A stretch of 64,000 nucleotides of DNA from Streptomyces actuosus (GCF_016921115.1 NZ_JAFFZS010000017.1:62001-126000), one strand, 5' to 3'. Counted from the stretch's first letter, positions 28,253-36,660 are shown. The notes: generated by a model from the letters alone, not told the origin. A program made the numbers and translations.

Positions 28253-29151
28253 GCTCGGCGTCCGCTGCCATCCCCCAGCCGGGTCGCACCAAGGCGTTCC
28301 TGCGGCTGGTGATGATCGAACACTCGGTGTTCGCGCTCCCCTTCGCCTACATCGCCGCGCTCACCGCGATGTTCCAGCTGGACCGCAACATCCACTGGGG
28401 CCGGCTGCTGCTGGTCACCGTCTGCATGGTGGGCCTGCGGACCTTCGCCATGGCGGTCAACCGGATCATCGACCGGGAGATCGACGCGCGGAACCCGCGC
28501 ACCGCCCAGCGCGAGCTGGTCACCGGCGCGATGTCGGTGCGGCACGCCTGGACCGGCGCGTTGATCGCCCTCGTGGTCTTCCTCGTCTCCGCGGCCCTGC
28601 TCAACCCGCTCTGCCTCGCCCTGGCCCCCGTCGCGGTGATCCCGATGGTGGTCTACCCGTACGGCAAACGCTTCACGAACTTTCCCCAGGCCATCCTCGG
28701 CCTGGCCCAGGCCATGGGCCCCGTCGGCGGCTGGCTGGCCGTCACCGGCACCTGGTCCTGGGACGCGGTGATCCTCGGCCTCGCGGTCGGCGTCTGGATC
28801 GGCGGCTTCGACCTGATCTACGCCTGCCAGGACGTCGAGACCGACCGTGAGACCGGTGTCCTGTCGGTACCGGCCCGGTTCGGCGTCCCGGCGGCGATCC
28901 GGGGCGCGCGCGTCTGCCACGCCGTGACCACGGCCCTGCTCGCCTGGTACGGCGTGGCCACCGGCGCCGGCGCCTTCTACTGGCTGGGCCTGCTGATCGT
29001 CGCCGGCGCGTTCGTCTACGAGCACACGATCGTCCGCCCGCACGACCTGTCGCGGCTGAACCGGGCGTTCTTCTCCGTCAACGGCTTCATCGGCATCGCC
29101 CTGTTCGTGTGCGCGCTGCTGGACCTGCTGGTGCGCGGACTCACGGTCTGA
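28249..29151 (+). CDS. mqnP: UbiA-family polyprenyltransferase (menaquinone biosynthesis)
   Basis: This 300-residue integral membrane enzyme with about nine helices attaches the polyprenyl chain to the naphthoate ring. Both aspartate-rich motifs are present: NRIIDREIDARNPRT (NxxxDxxxD) and DLIYACQDVETDRETG (DxxxDxxxD). GTG 28249 lies inside the GTGA overlap with mqnL, so translation is coupled. Placement between UbiD and UbiX family genes supports the menaquinone role over protoheme or ubiquinone functions. Confidence 0.9.
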   Translation: MSSASAAIPQPGRTKAFLRLVMIEHSVFALPFAYIAALTAMFQLDRNIHWGRLLLVTVCMVGLRTFAMAVNRIIDREIDARNPRTAQRELVTGAMSVRHAWTGALIALVVFLVSAALLNPLCLALAPVAVIPMVVYPYGKRFTNFPQAILGLAQAMGPVGGWLAVTGTWSWDAVILGLAVGVWIGGFDLIYACQDVETDRETGVLSVPARFGVPAAIRGARVCHAVTTALLAWYGVATGAGAFYWLGLLIVAGAFVYEHTIVRPHDLSRLNRAFFSVNGFIGIALFVCALLDLLVRGLTV

Positions 29152-29169
29152 ACCGTCAGAGCTGACAGA

Positions 29170-29175
29170 TAGGCT
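29170..29175 (+). promoter_or_regulatory. -10 hexamer TAGGCT for ubiX, likely leaderless
   Basis: TAGGCT ends 7 nt before ATG 29183, in the 31-nt gap after mqnP. It suggests ubiX also has its own promoter. Confidence 0.45.
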
Positions 29176-29182
29176 CGACACC

Positions 29183-29857
29183 ATGAAAGCAGGACAGCCG
29201 CAGCGCACGCCTTGGATCGTGGGGGTGTCCGGAGCGTCCGGTACGCCCTACGCGGCCGCCGTGCTGCGGGCCCTGATCGCCGCGGGCGAGAGCGTCGACC
29301 TGGTGGTCAGCCGGGCCTCGCGGCTCACCCTGCTGGACGAGACCGGCATCTCCTTCCGGGACGCGCACTGGGAGGGCGACCTGCGGGCGTGGCTGGCCCG
29401 CGGGGCGGACGGCAGACCGGACACCTTCGAGACGGACCTCGGCGGCGTGCGGTACTGGAACGCCGGGGATCTCGCCGCGGGCCCCTCGTCCGGCTCGTAC
29501 GCCACCCGGGGGATGATCGTCGTCCCCGCCTCGACCGCCTGCGTCGCCGGTGTCGCGCTCGGGCTGTCCAAGGACCTCCTCCAGCGAGCCGCCTCCGTCA
29601 CCCTCAAGGAGCGGCGCCGACTGGTCGTGGCCGTACGGGAGACCCCCCTCAACGGGCAGACACTGCGTCATCTGGTGACACTGGACGACGCGGGCGCGAG
29701 CGTCGTGCCCGCCTCGCCGGCCTTCTACGCGGGCGCGACCCACATCCAGGACCTGGTCGACTTCGTCGCCGGGCGCGTCCTGGACGCGGCGGGCGTCCCG
29801 CACGGCCTGTACCGCCGGTGGGAGGGCGAGCTGGGCGGCGGAACCCGCAGCTCATGA
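29183..29857 (+). CDS. ubiX: UbiX-family flavin prenyltransferase
   Basis: This 224-residue enzyme makes prenylated FMN from FMN and a dimethylallyl phosphate for UbiD-type decarboxylases. The flavin-binding start WIVGVSGASGTPYAAAVLRA, the ATRGMIVVPASTACVAGVALG stretch (given here by its span near residues 112-132) and the ERRRLVVAVRETPL active-site segment fit the family. Residues 69-105 hold an insertion-like loop. It serves mqnL in the same cluster. Confidence 0.9.
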   Translation: MKAGQPQRTPWIVGVSGASGTPYAAAVLRALIAAGESVDLVVSRASRLTLLDETGISFRDAHWEGDLRAWLARGADGRPDTFETDLGGVRYWNAGDLAAGPSSGSYATRGMIVVPASTACVAGVALGLSKDLLQRAASVTLKERRRLVVAVRETPLNGQTLRHLVTLDDAGASVVPASPAFYAGATHIQDLVDFVAGRVLDAAGVPHGLYRRWEGELGGGTRSS

Positions 29858-29943
29858 GCCCTGCCACGACAGCGCGCCGCACACCGGCCCGCAGGAACCA
29901 CTCAGACCCCCTCTCACCTTTTCAGCGGAAGGCTTCGAATCGC

Positions 29944-30399
29944 ATGGACGCGGTGGACAGGCAGCTCATCCAGGCCCTGAGAGAGAACGGCCGGGCCTCC
30001 TACGCGGAGCTGGGGCGCCTCGTCGGCCTGTCGGGCCCCAGCGTCACCGACCGCATCAACCGACTGGAGGCGGCGGGCGTCATCACCGGCTACCGCGCCA
30101 CCGTGGACGCCGCCTCGCTCGGCCTCGGCGTCATCGCCCTCATCGGCATCTCCCTGTCCGACGCCGCCGACCACGAGGACGTGGCCGGCCGGATGAAGGA
30201 CTTCACCGAGATCGAGGACTGCTGGTTCATCGCCGGCGACGACTCGTACATGCTCAAGGTGCGTGCCCCGGACGTGGACGGCCTGGAGCGGATCATCCGC
30301 CGGCTGTCCGGGACGAAGGGCATCTCGCGCACGCGCACCACGATCGTGCTCTCCACGAAGTGGGAGAACCGCGTGGGTGAGCTGCCGGAAGAGGTGTAG
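29944..30399 (+). CDS. Lrp/AsnC-family transcriptional regulator
   Basis: This 151-residue protein starts MDAVDRQLIQALRENGRASY. It has a helix-turn-helix at about 20-50 (YAELGRLVGLSGPSVTDRIN) and a C-terminal RAM (ligand-binding) domain from about 65. It sits between ubiX and mqnE in the same direction. Lrp regulators usually respond to amino acids; whether this one controls menaquinone genes is unproven. AAGG about 11 nt upstream is the only ribosome-binding candidate. Confidence 0.85.
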   Translation: MDAVDRQLIQALRENGRASYAELGRLVGLSGPSVTDRINRLEAAGVITGYRATVDAASLGLGVIALIGISLSDAADHEDVAGRMKDFTEIEDCWFIAGDDSYMLKVRAPDVDGLERIIRRLSGTKGISRTRTTIVLSTKWENRVGELPEEV

Positions 30400-30424
30400 G
30401 GCGCAGGCCGTACGGCGGTGCCGG

Positions 30425-30441
30425 CCCCCCGGAGCCGGGGG
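30425..30441 (+). terminator. C/G-rich short hairpin before mqnE
   Basis: CCCCCC (30425-30430) can pair with the GGGGG run ending at 30441 around GGAGCC. It is followed directly by a TACCGT -10 candidate (30444-30449) for mqnE. It may end the Lrp transcript. Confidence 0.3.
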
Positions 30442-30479
30442 AGTACCGTGGGCGGATCCGTCGGAGAAAGGGTGTGGGC

Positions 30480-31643
30480 ATGGACGTCGGGCTCAAGCGC
30501 GAGCTGGAGGAGAAGGTCCGCTCCGGTGGGCGGCTGACCCGCGAGGACGGCATCGCGCTGTACGAGTCGGACGACCTGGCCTGGCTGGGCGGCCTGGCGC
30601 ACGAGGTGCGGACGCGGCTCAACGGCGACGTCGTGCACTTCAACGTCAACCGGCACCTCAACATGACCAACGTGTGCACGGCCTCCTGCGCGTACTGCTC
30701 CTTCCAGCGCAAGCCGGGGGAGAAGGACGCGTACACGATGCGCATCGAGGAGGCCGTGAAGCTGGCCCGGTCGATGGAGTCGGAGAACCTCACCGAGCTC
30801 CACATCGTCAACGGCCTGCACCCGAACCTGCCGTGGCGCTACTACCCCCGCTCGCTGCGTGAGCTGAAGGCCGCCCTGCCGAACGTGTCGCTGAAGGCGT
30901 TCACGGCGACGGAGATCCACCACTTCGAGACGATCAGCGGCCTGTCCGCCTCCGACATCCTCGACGAGCTGATCGACGCGGGCCTGGAGTCCCTCACCGG
31001 TGGCGGCGCGGAGATCTTCGACTGGGAGGTCCGCGAGCACATCGTGGACCACCGCACCCACTGGGAGGACTGGTCGCGGATCCACCGCCTGGCGCACGAG
31101 AAGGGTCTGAAGACCCCGTGCACCATGCTGTACGGCCACATCGAGGAGCCGCGGCACCGCGTCGACCACGTGCTGCGCCTGCGCGAGCTCCAGGACGAGA
31201 CCGGCGGCTTCCAGGTCTTCATCCCGCTGCGCTACCAGCACGACTTCGTCGACATGCAGGACGGCAAGGTCCGCAACCGCCTCCAGGCACGCACCCAGAT
31301 GGCGACCGGCGCGGAGGCCCTGAAGACGTTCGCGGTCTCGCGCCTGCTCTTCGACAACGTCCCGCACGTCAAGGTGTTCTGGGTGATGCACGGCGTCCAG
31401 ACCGCCCAGCTGGCCCTCCAGCACGGTGCCGACGACATGGACGGCTCGGTCGTCGAGTACAAGATCACCCACGATGCCGACAACTTCGGCACGCCGAACA
31501 AGCTGACCCGCGAGGACCTGCTGGAGCTGATCCGGGACGCGGGCTTCCGCCCCGTGGAGCGGAACACGCGGTACGAGGTCATCCGCGAGTACGAGGGTCC
31601 CGACCCGCAGCGCAGGGAGTCGCCGCAGCCGATGCGGGTCTGA
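30480..31643 (+). CDS. mqnE: aminofutalosine synthase MqnE (radical SAM)
   Basis: With ATG 30480 the protein is 387 residues. It joins 3-(1-carboxyvinyloxy)benzoate, the MqnA product, to S-adenosylmethionine to give aminofutalosine. The radical-SAM cluster motif is CTASCAYC (Cys66, Cys70, Cys73). HFNVNRHLNMTNVC upstream of it and the TIM-barrel body fit MqnE rather than MqnC. GTG 30474 is an alternative start; GGAGAAAGG serves either. The promoter candidate TACCGT gives a leader of about 25 nt. Confidence 0.93.
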   Translation: MDVGLKRELEEKVRSGGRLTREDGIALYESDDLAWLGGLAHEVRTRLNGDVVHFNVNRHLNMTNVCTASCAYCSFQRKPGEKDAYTMRIEEAVKLARSMESENLTELHIVNGLHPNLPWRYYPRSLRELKAALPNVSLKAFTATEIHHFETISGLSASDILDELIDAGLESLTGGGAEIFDWEVREHIVDHRTHWEDWSRIHRLAHEKGLKTPCTMLYGHIEEPRHRVDHVLRLRELQDETGGFQVFIPLRYQHDFVDMQDGKVRNRLQARTQMATGAEALKTFAVSRLLFDNVPHVKVFWVMHGVQTAQLALQHGADDMDGSVVEYKITHDADNFGTPNKLTREDLLELIRDAGFRPVERNTRYEVIREYEGPDPQRRESPQPMRV

Positions 31644-31681
31644 CCGTTCCCGGCCCGCGACCCGCGGCCCGGCGCCATGGC

Positions 31682-31687
31682 TACGAT
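31682..31687 (+). promoter_or_regulatory. -10 hexamer TACGAT, likely leaderless GNAT gene
   Basis: TACGAT ends 6 nt before ATG 31694 and no Shine-Dalgarno sequence is present. Confidence 0.5.
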
Positions 31688-31693
31688 CGCGGC

Positions 31694-32233
31694 ATGGCCC
31701 TCGCCCACGTGCTCGACCCGGCCGTCACGCCCGATCTGCGTGACGGGATCCTCGATCTGTGGGCCGACGTCACCCGCGCGGGCGGCGCCGTCGGGTTCGT
31801 GCCGCCGGTGACCCGGGAGGAGATCCGGCCGGAGCTCGTGCGGCACCTCGTGGCGATGGCGGAGGGCCGCAACCGCCTCCTCGTCGGGTTCGACCAGGAG
31901 GGCGGGGTCGCGGCGTGCGCGTTCGTCGGCCTCAACACCCACCGGCTCATGACCCACTGGGTATGGCTGTACACCGTCATGGTGCACCCCCGGTTCCAGG
32001 GCATGGGGCACGGCCGCGCCCTGCTGGCCGCCGCCGAGGACGCGGCCCGCGGTTTCGACGGCGTCGAGGCGATCCGGCTGACCTGCCGCGGCGGGCTCGG
32101 TCTGGAGCGGTTCTACCGGTCCTGCGGCTACCAGGAGGTCGGCCGGATCCCCGGGGCGATCCGCGTGGCGCCCGGCGACGACCGCGACGACGTGATCATG
32201 CTGCTGCCGCTGAGCCGGCACCCGCCGCCGTGA
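31694..32233 (+). CDS. GNAT-family N-acetyltransferase
   Basis: This 179-residue protein has the acetyl-CoA-binding loop HPRFQGMGHGRALLAAAEDA (Q/RxxGxG/A) near residues 98-117. A C-terminal strand and helix (GLERFYRSCGYQEVGRIPG) is typical of GNATs. The substrate is unknown. It sits between mqnE and a DUF4229 gene in an order conserved in Streptomyces, but no link to menaquinone is evident. Confidence 0.85.
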   Translation: MALAHVLDPAVTPDLRDGILDLWADVTRAGGAVGFVPPVTREEIRPELVRHLVAMAEGRNRLLVGFDQEGGVAACAFVGLNTHRLMTHWVWLYTVMVHPRFQGMGHGRALLAAAEDAARGFDGVEAIRLTCRGGLGLERFYRSCGYQEVGRIPGAIRVAPGDDRDDVIMLLPLSRHPPP

Positions 32234-32294
32234 TCGACCGGACGGCGTGCTTCACTGGACGTTGCCCCGTTTGGAATCGGAAGAGTGGATTGAG

Positions 32295-32591
32295 ATGCTC
32301 CGCTACACACTGATGCGACTCGGAGTCTTCGCGGGCTGCCTCGTGGTCGTCTGGGGCCTCGTCCACTCGGGGATCGTCCCGCGTGGCCTCGGCGCCTCCA
32401 ACGGCATGTGGATGGTCCTGCTGTCGATGGTGATCTCCGCGCCGATCAGCTTCGTCGTGCTGCGCAAGGAACGCGACCGGGCCTCTGAGCGGATCGTGCA
32501 GCGGGTGGACCGGGCCAAGGCCAACCTGGACGCCAACCGCAGCCAGGAGGACCTGGCCGACGACACGGCCCGTGCCCAGGGGGCCTCGTAA
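32295..32591 (+). CDS. DUF4229-family membrane protein
   Basis: This 98-residue protein has two membrane helices (about 9-27 and 36-55). A charged cytoplasmic tail follows (RKERDRASERIVQRVDRAKA) and ends in an acidic segment. This is the DUF4229 layout, small actinobacterial proteins of unknown function. Only a weak ribosome-binding site precedes ATG 32295. The TetR gene follows after 13 nt. Confidence 0.75.
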   Translation: MLRYTLMRLGVFAGCLVVVWGLVHSGIVPRGLGASNGMWMVLLSMVISAPISFVVLRKERDRASERIVQRVDRAKANLDANRSQEDLADDTARAQGAS

Positions 32592-32592
32592 C

Positions 32593-32598
32593 TACCCT
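32593..32598 (+). promoter_or_regulatory. -10 hexamer TACCCT, likely leaderless tetR-type gene
   Basis: TACCCT ends 6 nt before ATG 32605 and overlaps the end of the DUF4229 gene region. Confidence 0.45.
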
Positions 32599-32604
32599 TG
32601 CCCC

Positions 32605-33288
32605 ATGGGTGCCGTGAAGACCAAGCGGATGCCGCGTGCCGTCCGTGAACAGCAGATGCTGGACGCCGCCGTACGCATCTTCGGTCAGCGCGGGTACATG
32701 GCCGCCTCGATGGACGACATCGCGGAACTGGCCGGTGTCTCCAAGCCGCTGGTCTACCTGTACCTGAACTCCAAGGAAGACCTCTTCTCGGCCGTCATCC
32801 GCCGCGAGGCCGCCGCCCTCGCCGCGGCCGTGCGCGCGGCCGTCCACCCGGAGCGGCCCGCCGACCGACGCCTGTGGGACGGACTGCTCGCGTTCTTCAC
32901 GCACACCGCCCGGCACCCCGACGCCTGGGCGGTGCTGCATCTCCACGCCCGCACGCACGGCGAGCCCTTCGCCGCCGAGGTCGCGGCGATGCGGTCGGAG
33001 ATCGTCGCCTTCGTGGCGCAGCTCGTCGCGGCCACCGCCCGCGACGAGGGCGCCCCCTGCTCGGGCGAGGCCGGCAGCGCGGACACGCGGCGCGTCCGCC
33101 TGGCCGAGCAGGAGGCGGCGGCCGGGCTCGCCGAGGCGCTCGTCGGGGCCGCCGAGTCGCTGGCCGCCTGGGCCAACACCACCGACCGGGTCACCGCCCG
33201 GCAGACGGCGGCCACGCTGATGAACGTCGCCTGGGCGGGCCTCGGCGACCTCATGGCCGGCCGGAGCTGGTCACCGCCGGCCGAGTGA
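32605..33288 (+). CDS. TetR/AcrR-family transcriptional regulator
   Basis: This 227-residue protein has the TetR DNA-binding domain at about 10-60 (REQQMLDAAVRIFGQRGYMA, then MDDIAELAGVSKPLVYLYL). The ligand domain is alpha-helical. Its 3' end overlaps the convergent MaoC gene by 18 nt. TetR genes of this type stand next to fabG-maoC-thiolase sets in actinobacteria and repress them. The tandem palindrome at 34447-34477 is therefore a candidate target. Confidence 0.85.
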   Translation: MGAVKTKRMPRAVREQQMLDAAVRIFGQRGYMAASMDDIAELAGVSKPLVYLYLNSKEDLFSAVIRREAAALAAAVRAAVHPERPADRRLWDGLLAFFTHTARHPDAWAVLHLHARTHGEPFAAEVAAMRSEIVAFVAQLVAATARDEGAPCSGEAGSADTRRVRLAEQEAAAGLAEALVGAAESLAAWANTTDRVTARQTAATLMNVAWAGLGDLMAGRSWSPPAE

Positions 33289-34128
33289 GGTCACGTCCCC
33301 GGCCACATGGACGCGGCCGTTGCCGCCCCGCAGCTCGAACCACCCGCCCTGCGCCGCGTACGCCACCGTCGCCGGCAGCAGCACCGGGGCCCTGAACCGC
33401 GCCCGCACCGCGGCCCGTTCGGGCGTGCCGTGCGCGGCGAGGCAGCGGGCCACGGTCCACATGCCGTGCGCGACGGCCCGCGGAAAGCCGAAGAGGCGGG
33501 CGGCGACCGGGTGGAGGTGGATCGGGTTCCGGTCGCCGGTGACGGCACCGTACCGACGGCCGACGTCACCGGCCAGGCTCCACCGGGCGAGGTCGGGCAG
33601 CGGCCCCGGCACGTCGCCCGGCTGCCCGGCGGGCGTTGCCACCCCGGCCCCGCGGTGCCGCGCCAGATAGGTGCTCGTCGACTCCCACACCACGGCCCCG
33701 CCGGCCCGCAGCTCCGTCACCACGGTCGCCTCGGTGCCGCGCCGGTGCGGCAGCAGGTGCGGGACGTGCACGGACAGCTCGTACACCCCGGTGGCCGCGA
33801 GAGCGGCGTGCCGGATGATGCCGATCGAGGTGTGGACGAGCCCGAGCAGCGGCAGCGGGAAGTCCCGTGCGCTCATCAGGCGCATGGCGAGCGGGAATCC
33901 GAGCACGTGCGGGTAGGTGACCGGGAGTGCGTCGTCCCCGGTGGCGAAGCCGCACACCCGCTCGTAGGCCGCCAGCCGGGCGAGGTCGATCCGCAGCTCC
34001 GGCAGGACGACCCGGGTGCGCGGCGCGGGCGCGCCCGGGTGGGGCCGCTTGAACGGTGACAGCAGCACCCCGCGCGCCAGCAGGGGTGCGAGCGCGGGGG
34101 GACCTGCCAGGACGTCGGTCGCGCTCAC
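33271..34128 (-). CDS. MaoC-family dehydratase (hydratase) protein
   Basis: With GTG 34128 the protein is 285 residues, a double hot-dog arrangement. The C-terminal half holds the MaoC signature region GDRNPIHLHPVAARLFGFPR, then AVAHGMW, including the catalytic Asp and His of the hydratase 2 motif. It should hydrate or dehydrate acyl-thioesters in fatty-acid-like metabolism. Its GTG overlaps the TGA of the decayed fabG frame by 4 nt, the arrangement expected if a full fabG once preceded it. Confidence 0.8.
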   Translation of the reverse strand: MSATDVLAGPPALAPLLARGVLLSPFKRPHPGAPAPRTRVVLPELRIDLARLAAYERVCGFATGDDALPVTYPHVLGFPLAMRLMSARDFPLPLLGLVHTSIGIIRHAALAATGVYELSVHVPHLLPHRRGTEATVVTELRAGGAVVWESTSTYLARHRGAGVATPAGQPGDVPGPLPDLARWSLAGDVGRRYGAVTGDRNPIHLHPVAARLFGFPRAVAHGMWTVARCLAAHGTPERAAVRARFRAPVLLPATVAYAAQGGWFELRGGNGRVHVAGDVTSLGRR

Positions 34129-34403
34129 GACGCCCCCACCCGCTCCGGTCCGCCCGTCCACGCGGCGTTCCGAGCGGCGCCCGCGGCGGCGCGGTGGCGG
34201 GCCGCGGCGGACGCCGCTCGGGCGGGCCCGCGCCGGGACGGGGGTCCGGCCTCCCGACCGCCCGTCGCCGCAGCTGTGCCGGCGCCCGCGGCGGCGCGGG
34301 TACGCCCGGGCGGCCGGCGGTGGGGCGGTGAGGGCCGCCCGGGGCGCCGTGGTGGGGCGTGGCCGGGCGCGGTGTCGGTGGAGGCCGGATGGCGGTCGGT
34401 CAT
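34125..34403 (-). pseudogene. remnant of a 3-oxoacyl-ACP reductase (fabG-like) gene
   Basis: The 92-residue frame from ATG 34403 starts MTDRHPASTDTAPG and continues PPRRPGRPSPP. This tracks, position by position, the N-terminus that long-form FabG proteins upstream of this MaoC family usually have (from memory, DRYLRFTGTAPGRFLTRRLGLPQP). The remaining residues are low-complexity Ala/Arg/Gly, no Rossmann GxxxGIG or YxxxK motif is present, and the normal length is about 450. The frame still ends in a GTGA overlap with the MaoC gene. I read it as an internally deleted, decaying gene. Confidence 0.5.
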
Positions 34404-34446
34404 GCCGGACGCCCTTCCTGATCTGCGTGAGACTGCTGACCAAAGT

Positions 34447-34477
34447 CCTTACTCTGAAGTAAGGTTACCGGAGGTAA
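34447..34477. promoter_or_regulatory. tandem TTAC-n-GTAA operator, probable TetR-family site
   Basis: CCTTACT (34447-34453), CTGA, AGTAAGG (34458-34464) is a perfect 7-bp inverted repeat. TTACCGGAGGTAA (34465-34477) directly follows with the same TTAC..GTAA ends. Two adjacent dimer sites lie between the minus-strand fabG remnant/maoC genes and the plus-strand ligase region. The second one contains the GGAGGT ribosome-binding site of ATG 34482. Confidence 0.55.
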
Positions 34478-34719
34478 GTCCATGGTGCCGCAGAGGAACC
34501 ACGCCTCGTGCGCACGTTCCTCGCATCAGCCCGGAGGCTGCACGGCCCTGGCTCCGGACCGTCCCGGAACCCGCACAACGCCCCCACAGGGGCGCCGTAC
34601 GATCCCCTTTCCGACCGCGGGCAACCCGTCTCCGGCCGCCGCAGGTGAACACCCCGCCGCGCCGGACACGTACGACAGGCAGCAAGCAGGTCCCGCGCTG
34701 CACGCCCCAGGAGCCGCCC
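34478..34719 (+). other. leader or decayed gene before the AMP ligase
   Basis: ATG 34482 has a perfect GGAGGT 7 nt upstream. However, the frame it opens reads Pro/Arg/Ala-rich sequence that is unlike any family I know, and it runs out of frame into the ligase gene. A thiolase gene normally starts here in related loci, so this may be its relic. Nothing else is recognisable. Confidence 0.35.
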
Positions 34720-36648
34720 GTGTCCACCCCCCACCCGACCGACGCCGTCTTCGCCGACCTCGGCAGCCGGGGCCCCGTGCTCGTGGCGCCCGAGACCAAA
34801 CGGCTGGACGGAGCCGTCCGGGAGGCCTCCGTGCCGCCCCTCGCCCACCCGGCGCGGCACGGCTCGCTCGCCGACCTGCCGTTCGACAACGCCGACGCGG
34901 CCCCCGACGCCGTGGTCCTCAGCCGCAAGGAGCCGGACGGCCGATGGGACGAGGTGACCGCGGCGCGGTTCGCCGCGCAGGTACTGGCGGTGGCGAAGGG
35001 GCTGATCGCGGAGGGGCTCGCGCCCGGCGACCGCATCGCCGTCATGGCCCGCACGACGTACGAGTGGACCCTGCTCGACTTCGCGGCCTGGGCCGCGGGC
35101 CTGGTGACCGTCCCCGTCTACCCCACCTCCTCCGTCTTCCAGACCCGCTGGATCCTCCAGGACTCGGGCGCCGTGGCCCTGATCACCGAGACGGCCGCGC
35201 AGGCCGCCGCCCTCGGCCCCGAGCGTGAACAACTGCCCGGCCTGCGCCACCTGTGGATCGTCGAGAAGGGGCACGTGGACCGCCTGGCGGAACTGGGCGC
35301 GGCGACCGTCGCGGACCAGGAGGTCGCCGTACGGCGCGGGGTGCTCGTCCCGGACACGCTGGCGACGCTGATCTACACCTCCGGCACGACCGGCCGCCCC
35401 AAGGGCTGCGCGCTCTCCCACGGCAACTTCTTCGCCGAGGTCGACAACGCCATCGAACTGCTCCACCCGGTCTTCAAGGCCCGCACCGGCGAGGAGGCGT
35501 CGGTCCTGCTCTTCCTGCCCCTGTCCCACGTCTTCGGCCGCATGGTCGCCGTGGCCTGCGTCCGGGCCCGCGTCCGCCTCGGGCACGCGCCGAGCCTGAA
35601 GGCCGAGGACCTGCTGCCGGACCTGGCGGCCTTCCGGCCGACCTGCCTGCTGACCATCCCCTACATGCTGGAGAAGGTCTTCAACTCCGCCCGCGCCAAG
35701 GCCGAGGCGGGCGGCCGGGTCAGCTCCTTCGACCGGGCGGCCGCGGTCGCCCGCCGCTACGGCGAGGCCGTCGAGGCGCGGCAGACCGGCACGGGCGGCG
35801 GCCCCACGCGCTCCCTGCGCACGGCCCGCACCTTCTACGACCCGCTCGTCTACCGCCGTATCCGCAACGCCATGGGCGGCCGGGTGAAGTACGTGATCTG
35901 CGGCGGCTCCCCCCTGGGCCGCCGGCTGGCGGCCTTCTACGCGGGCGCCGGTATCGAGATCTACGAGGGCTACGGCCTGACCGAGACCACGGGCGCGACC
36001 ACGGTGACGCCTCCCCTCAAACCCCGTCTGGGCACGGTGGGCTGGCCACTGCCCGGCACCCGGGTGCGCATCGCGGCCGACGGCGAGATCCTCGTCGCCG
36101 GCGAGCACGTGCTGCGCGGCTACTGGGACCCGGCGGCGGGCGGAGTGGTCCCCGCGACCCGGGACGGCTGGCTGGCCACCGGCGACCTCGGCGAACTGGA
36201 CGACGAGGGCTATCTGACCATCACCGGCCGCAAGAAGGAGATGCTGATCACCTCGGGCGGCAAGAGCGTCGCCCCGGCCCCGCTGGAGAACTGGCTGCGC
36301 CAGCACCCCCTGATCTCCCACGTCATCCTGCTGGGTGACGGCCGCCCCTACGTCTCCGCGCTGATCACCCTGGACCTGGAGGGGGTCGGCCACTGGCGCC
36401 GCATGAACGGCAGGCACCCCCTCCCGGCGGACGGGCTCGTCGACGACCCCGAGCTGACGGCGGTGTTCCAGCACGCGATCGACGAGGCCAACCGGCTGGT
36501 CTCGCGGCCGGAGTCCGTCCGCCGTTTCGCTGTCCTGCCGACGGACTTCACCGAGGCGGCCGGCCATCTGACCCCGTCCATGAAACTGCGGCGGGCGGCG
36601 ATCCTGCGGGACTTCGCCCCGCAGGTGGAGGCCCTGTACGACCGCTGA
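34720..36648 (+). CDS. AMP-dependent synthetase/ligase (long-chain acyl-CoA synthetase type)
   Basis: This 642-residue enzyme activates a carboxylic acid, probably a fatty acid, by adenylation and thioesterification. Motifs: P-loop-like YTSGTTGRPKG (219-229), YGLTETTGATT, and the C-terminal GDLGELDDEGYLTITGRKKE with the hinge and KEMLITSGGKSVAP. GTG 34720 (STPHPTDAVFADLG) is chosen because AGGAG lies 6 nt upstream and the family homology starts there. It is convergent with a LysR gene, 12 nt apart. Confidence 0.9.
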   Translation: MSTPHPTDAVFADLGSRGPVLVAPETKRLDGAVREASVPPLAHPARHGSLADLPFDNADAAPDAVVLSRKEPDGRWDEVTAARFAAQVLAVAKGLIAEGLAPGDRIAVMARTTYEWTLLDFAAWAAGLVTVPVYPTSSVFQTRWILQDSGAVALITETAAQAAALGPEREQLPGLRHLWIVEKGHVDRLAELGAATVADQEVAVRRGVLVPDTLATLIYTSGTTGRPKGCALSHGNFFAEVDNAIELLHPVFKARTGEEASVLLFLPLSHVFGRMVAVACVRARVRLGHAPSLKAEDLLPDLAAFRPTCLLTIPYMLEKVFNSARAKAEAGGRVSSFDRAAAVARRYGEAVEARQTGTGGGPTRSLRTARTFYDPLVYRRIRNAMGGRVKYVICGGSPLGRRLAAFYAGAGIEIYEGYGLTETTGATTVTPPLKPRLGTVGWPLPGTRVRIAADGEILVAGEHVLRGYWDPAAGGVVPATRDGWLATGDLGELDDEGYLTITGRKKEMLITSGGKSVAPAPLENWLRQHPLISHVILLGDGRPYVSALITLDLEGVGHWRRMNGRHPLPADGLVDDPELTAVFQHAIDEANRLVSRPESVRRFAVLPTDFTEAAGHLTPSMKLRRAAILRDFAPQVEALYDR

Positions 36649-36660
36649 GCCGCGGAGGGC

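Noticed and set aside
34276..34719. Upstream extension of the AMP ligase
   Set aside because: The added 148 residues are Arg/Pro-rich and cross the operator; family similarity and the AGGAG site support GTG 34720.
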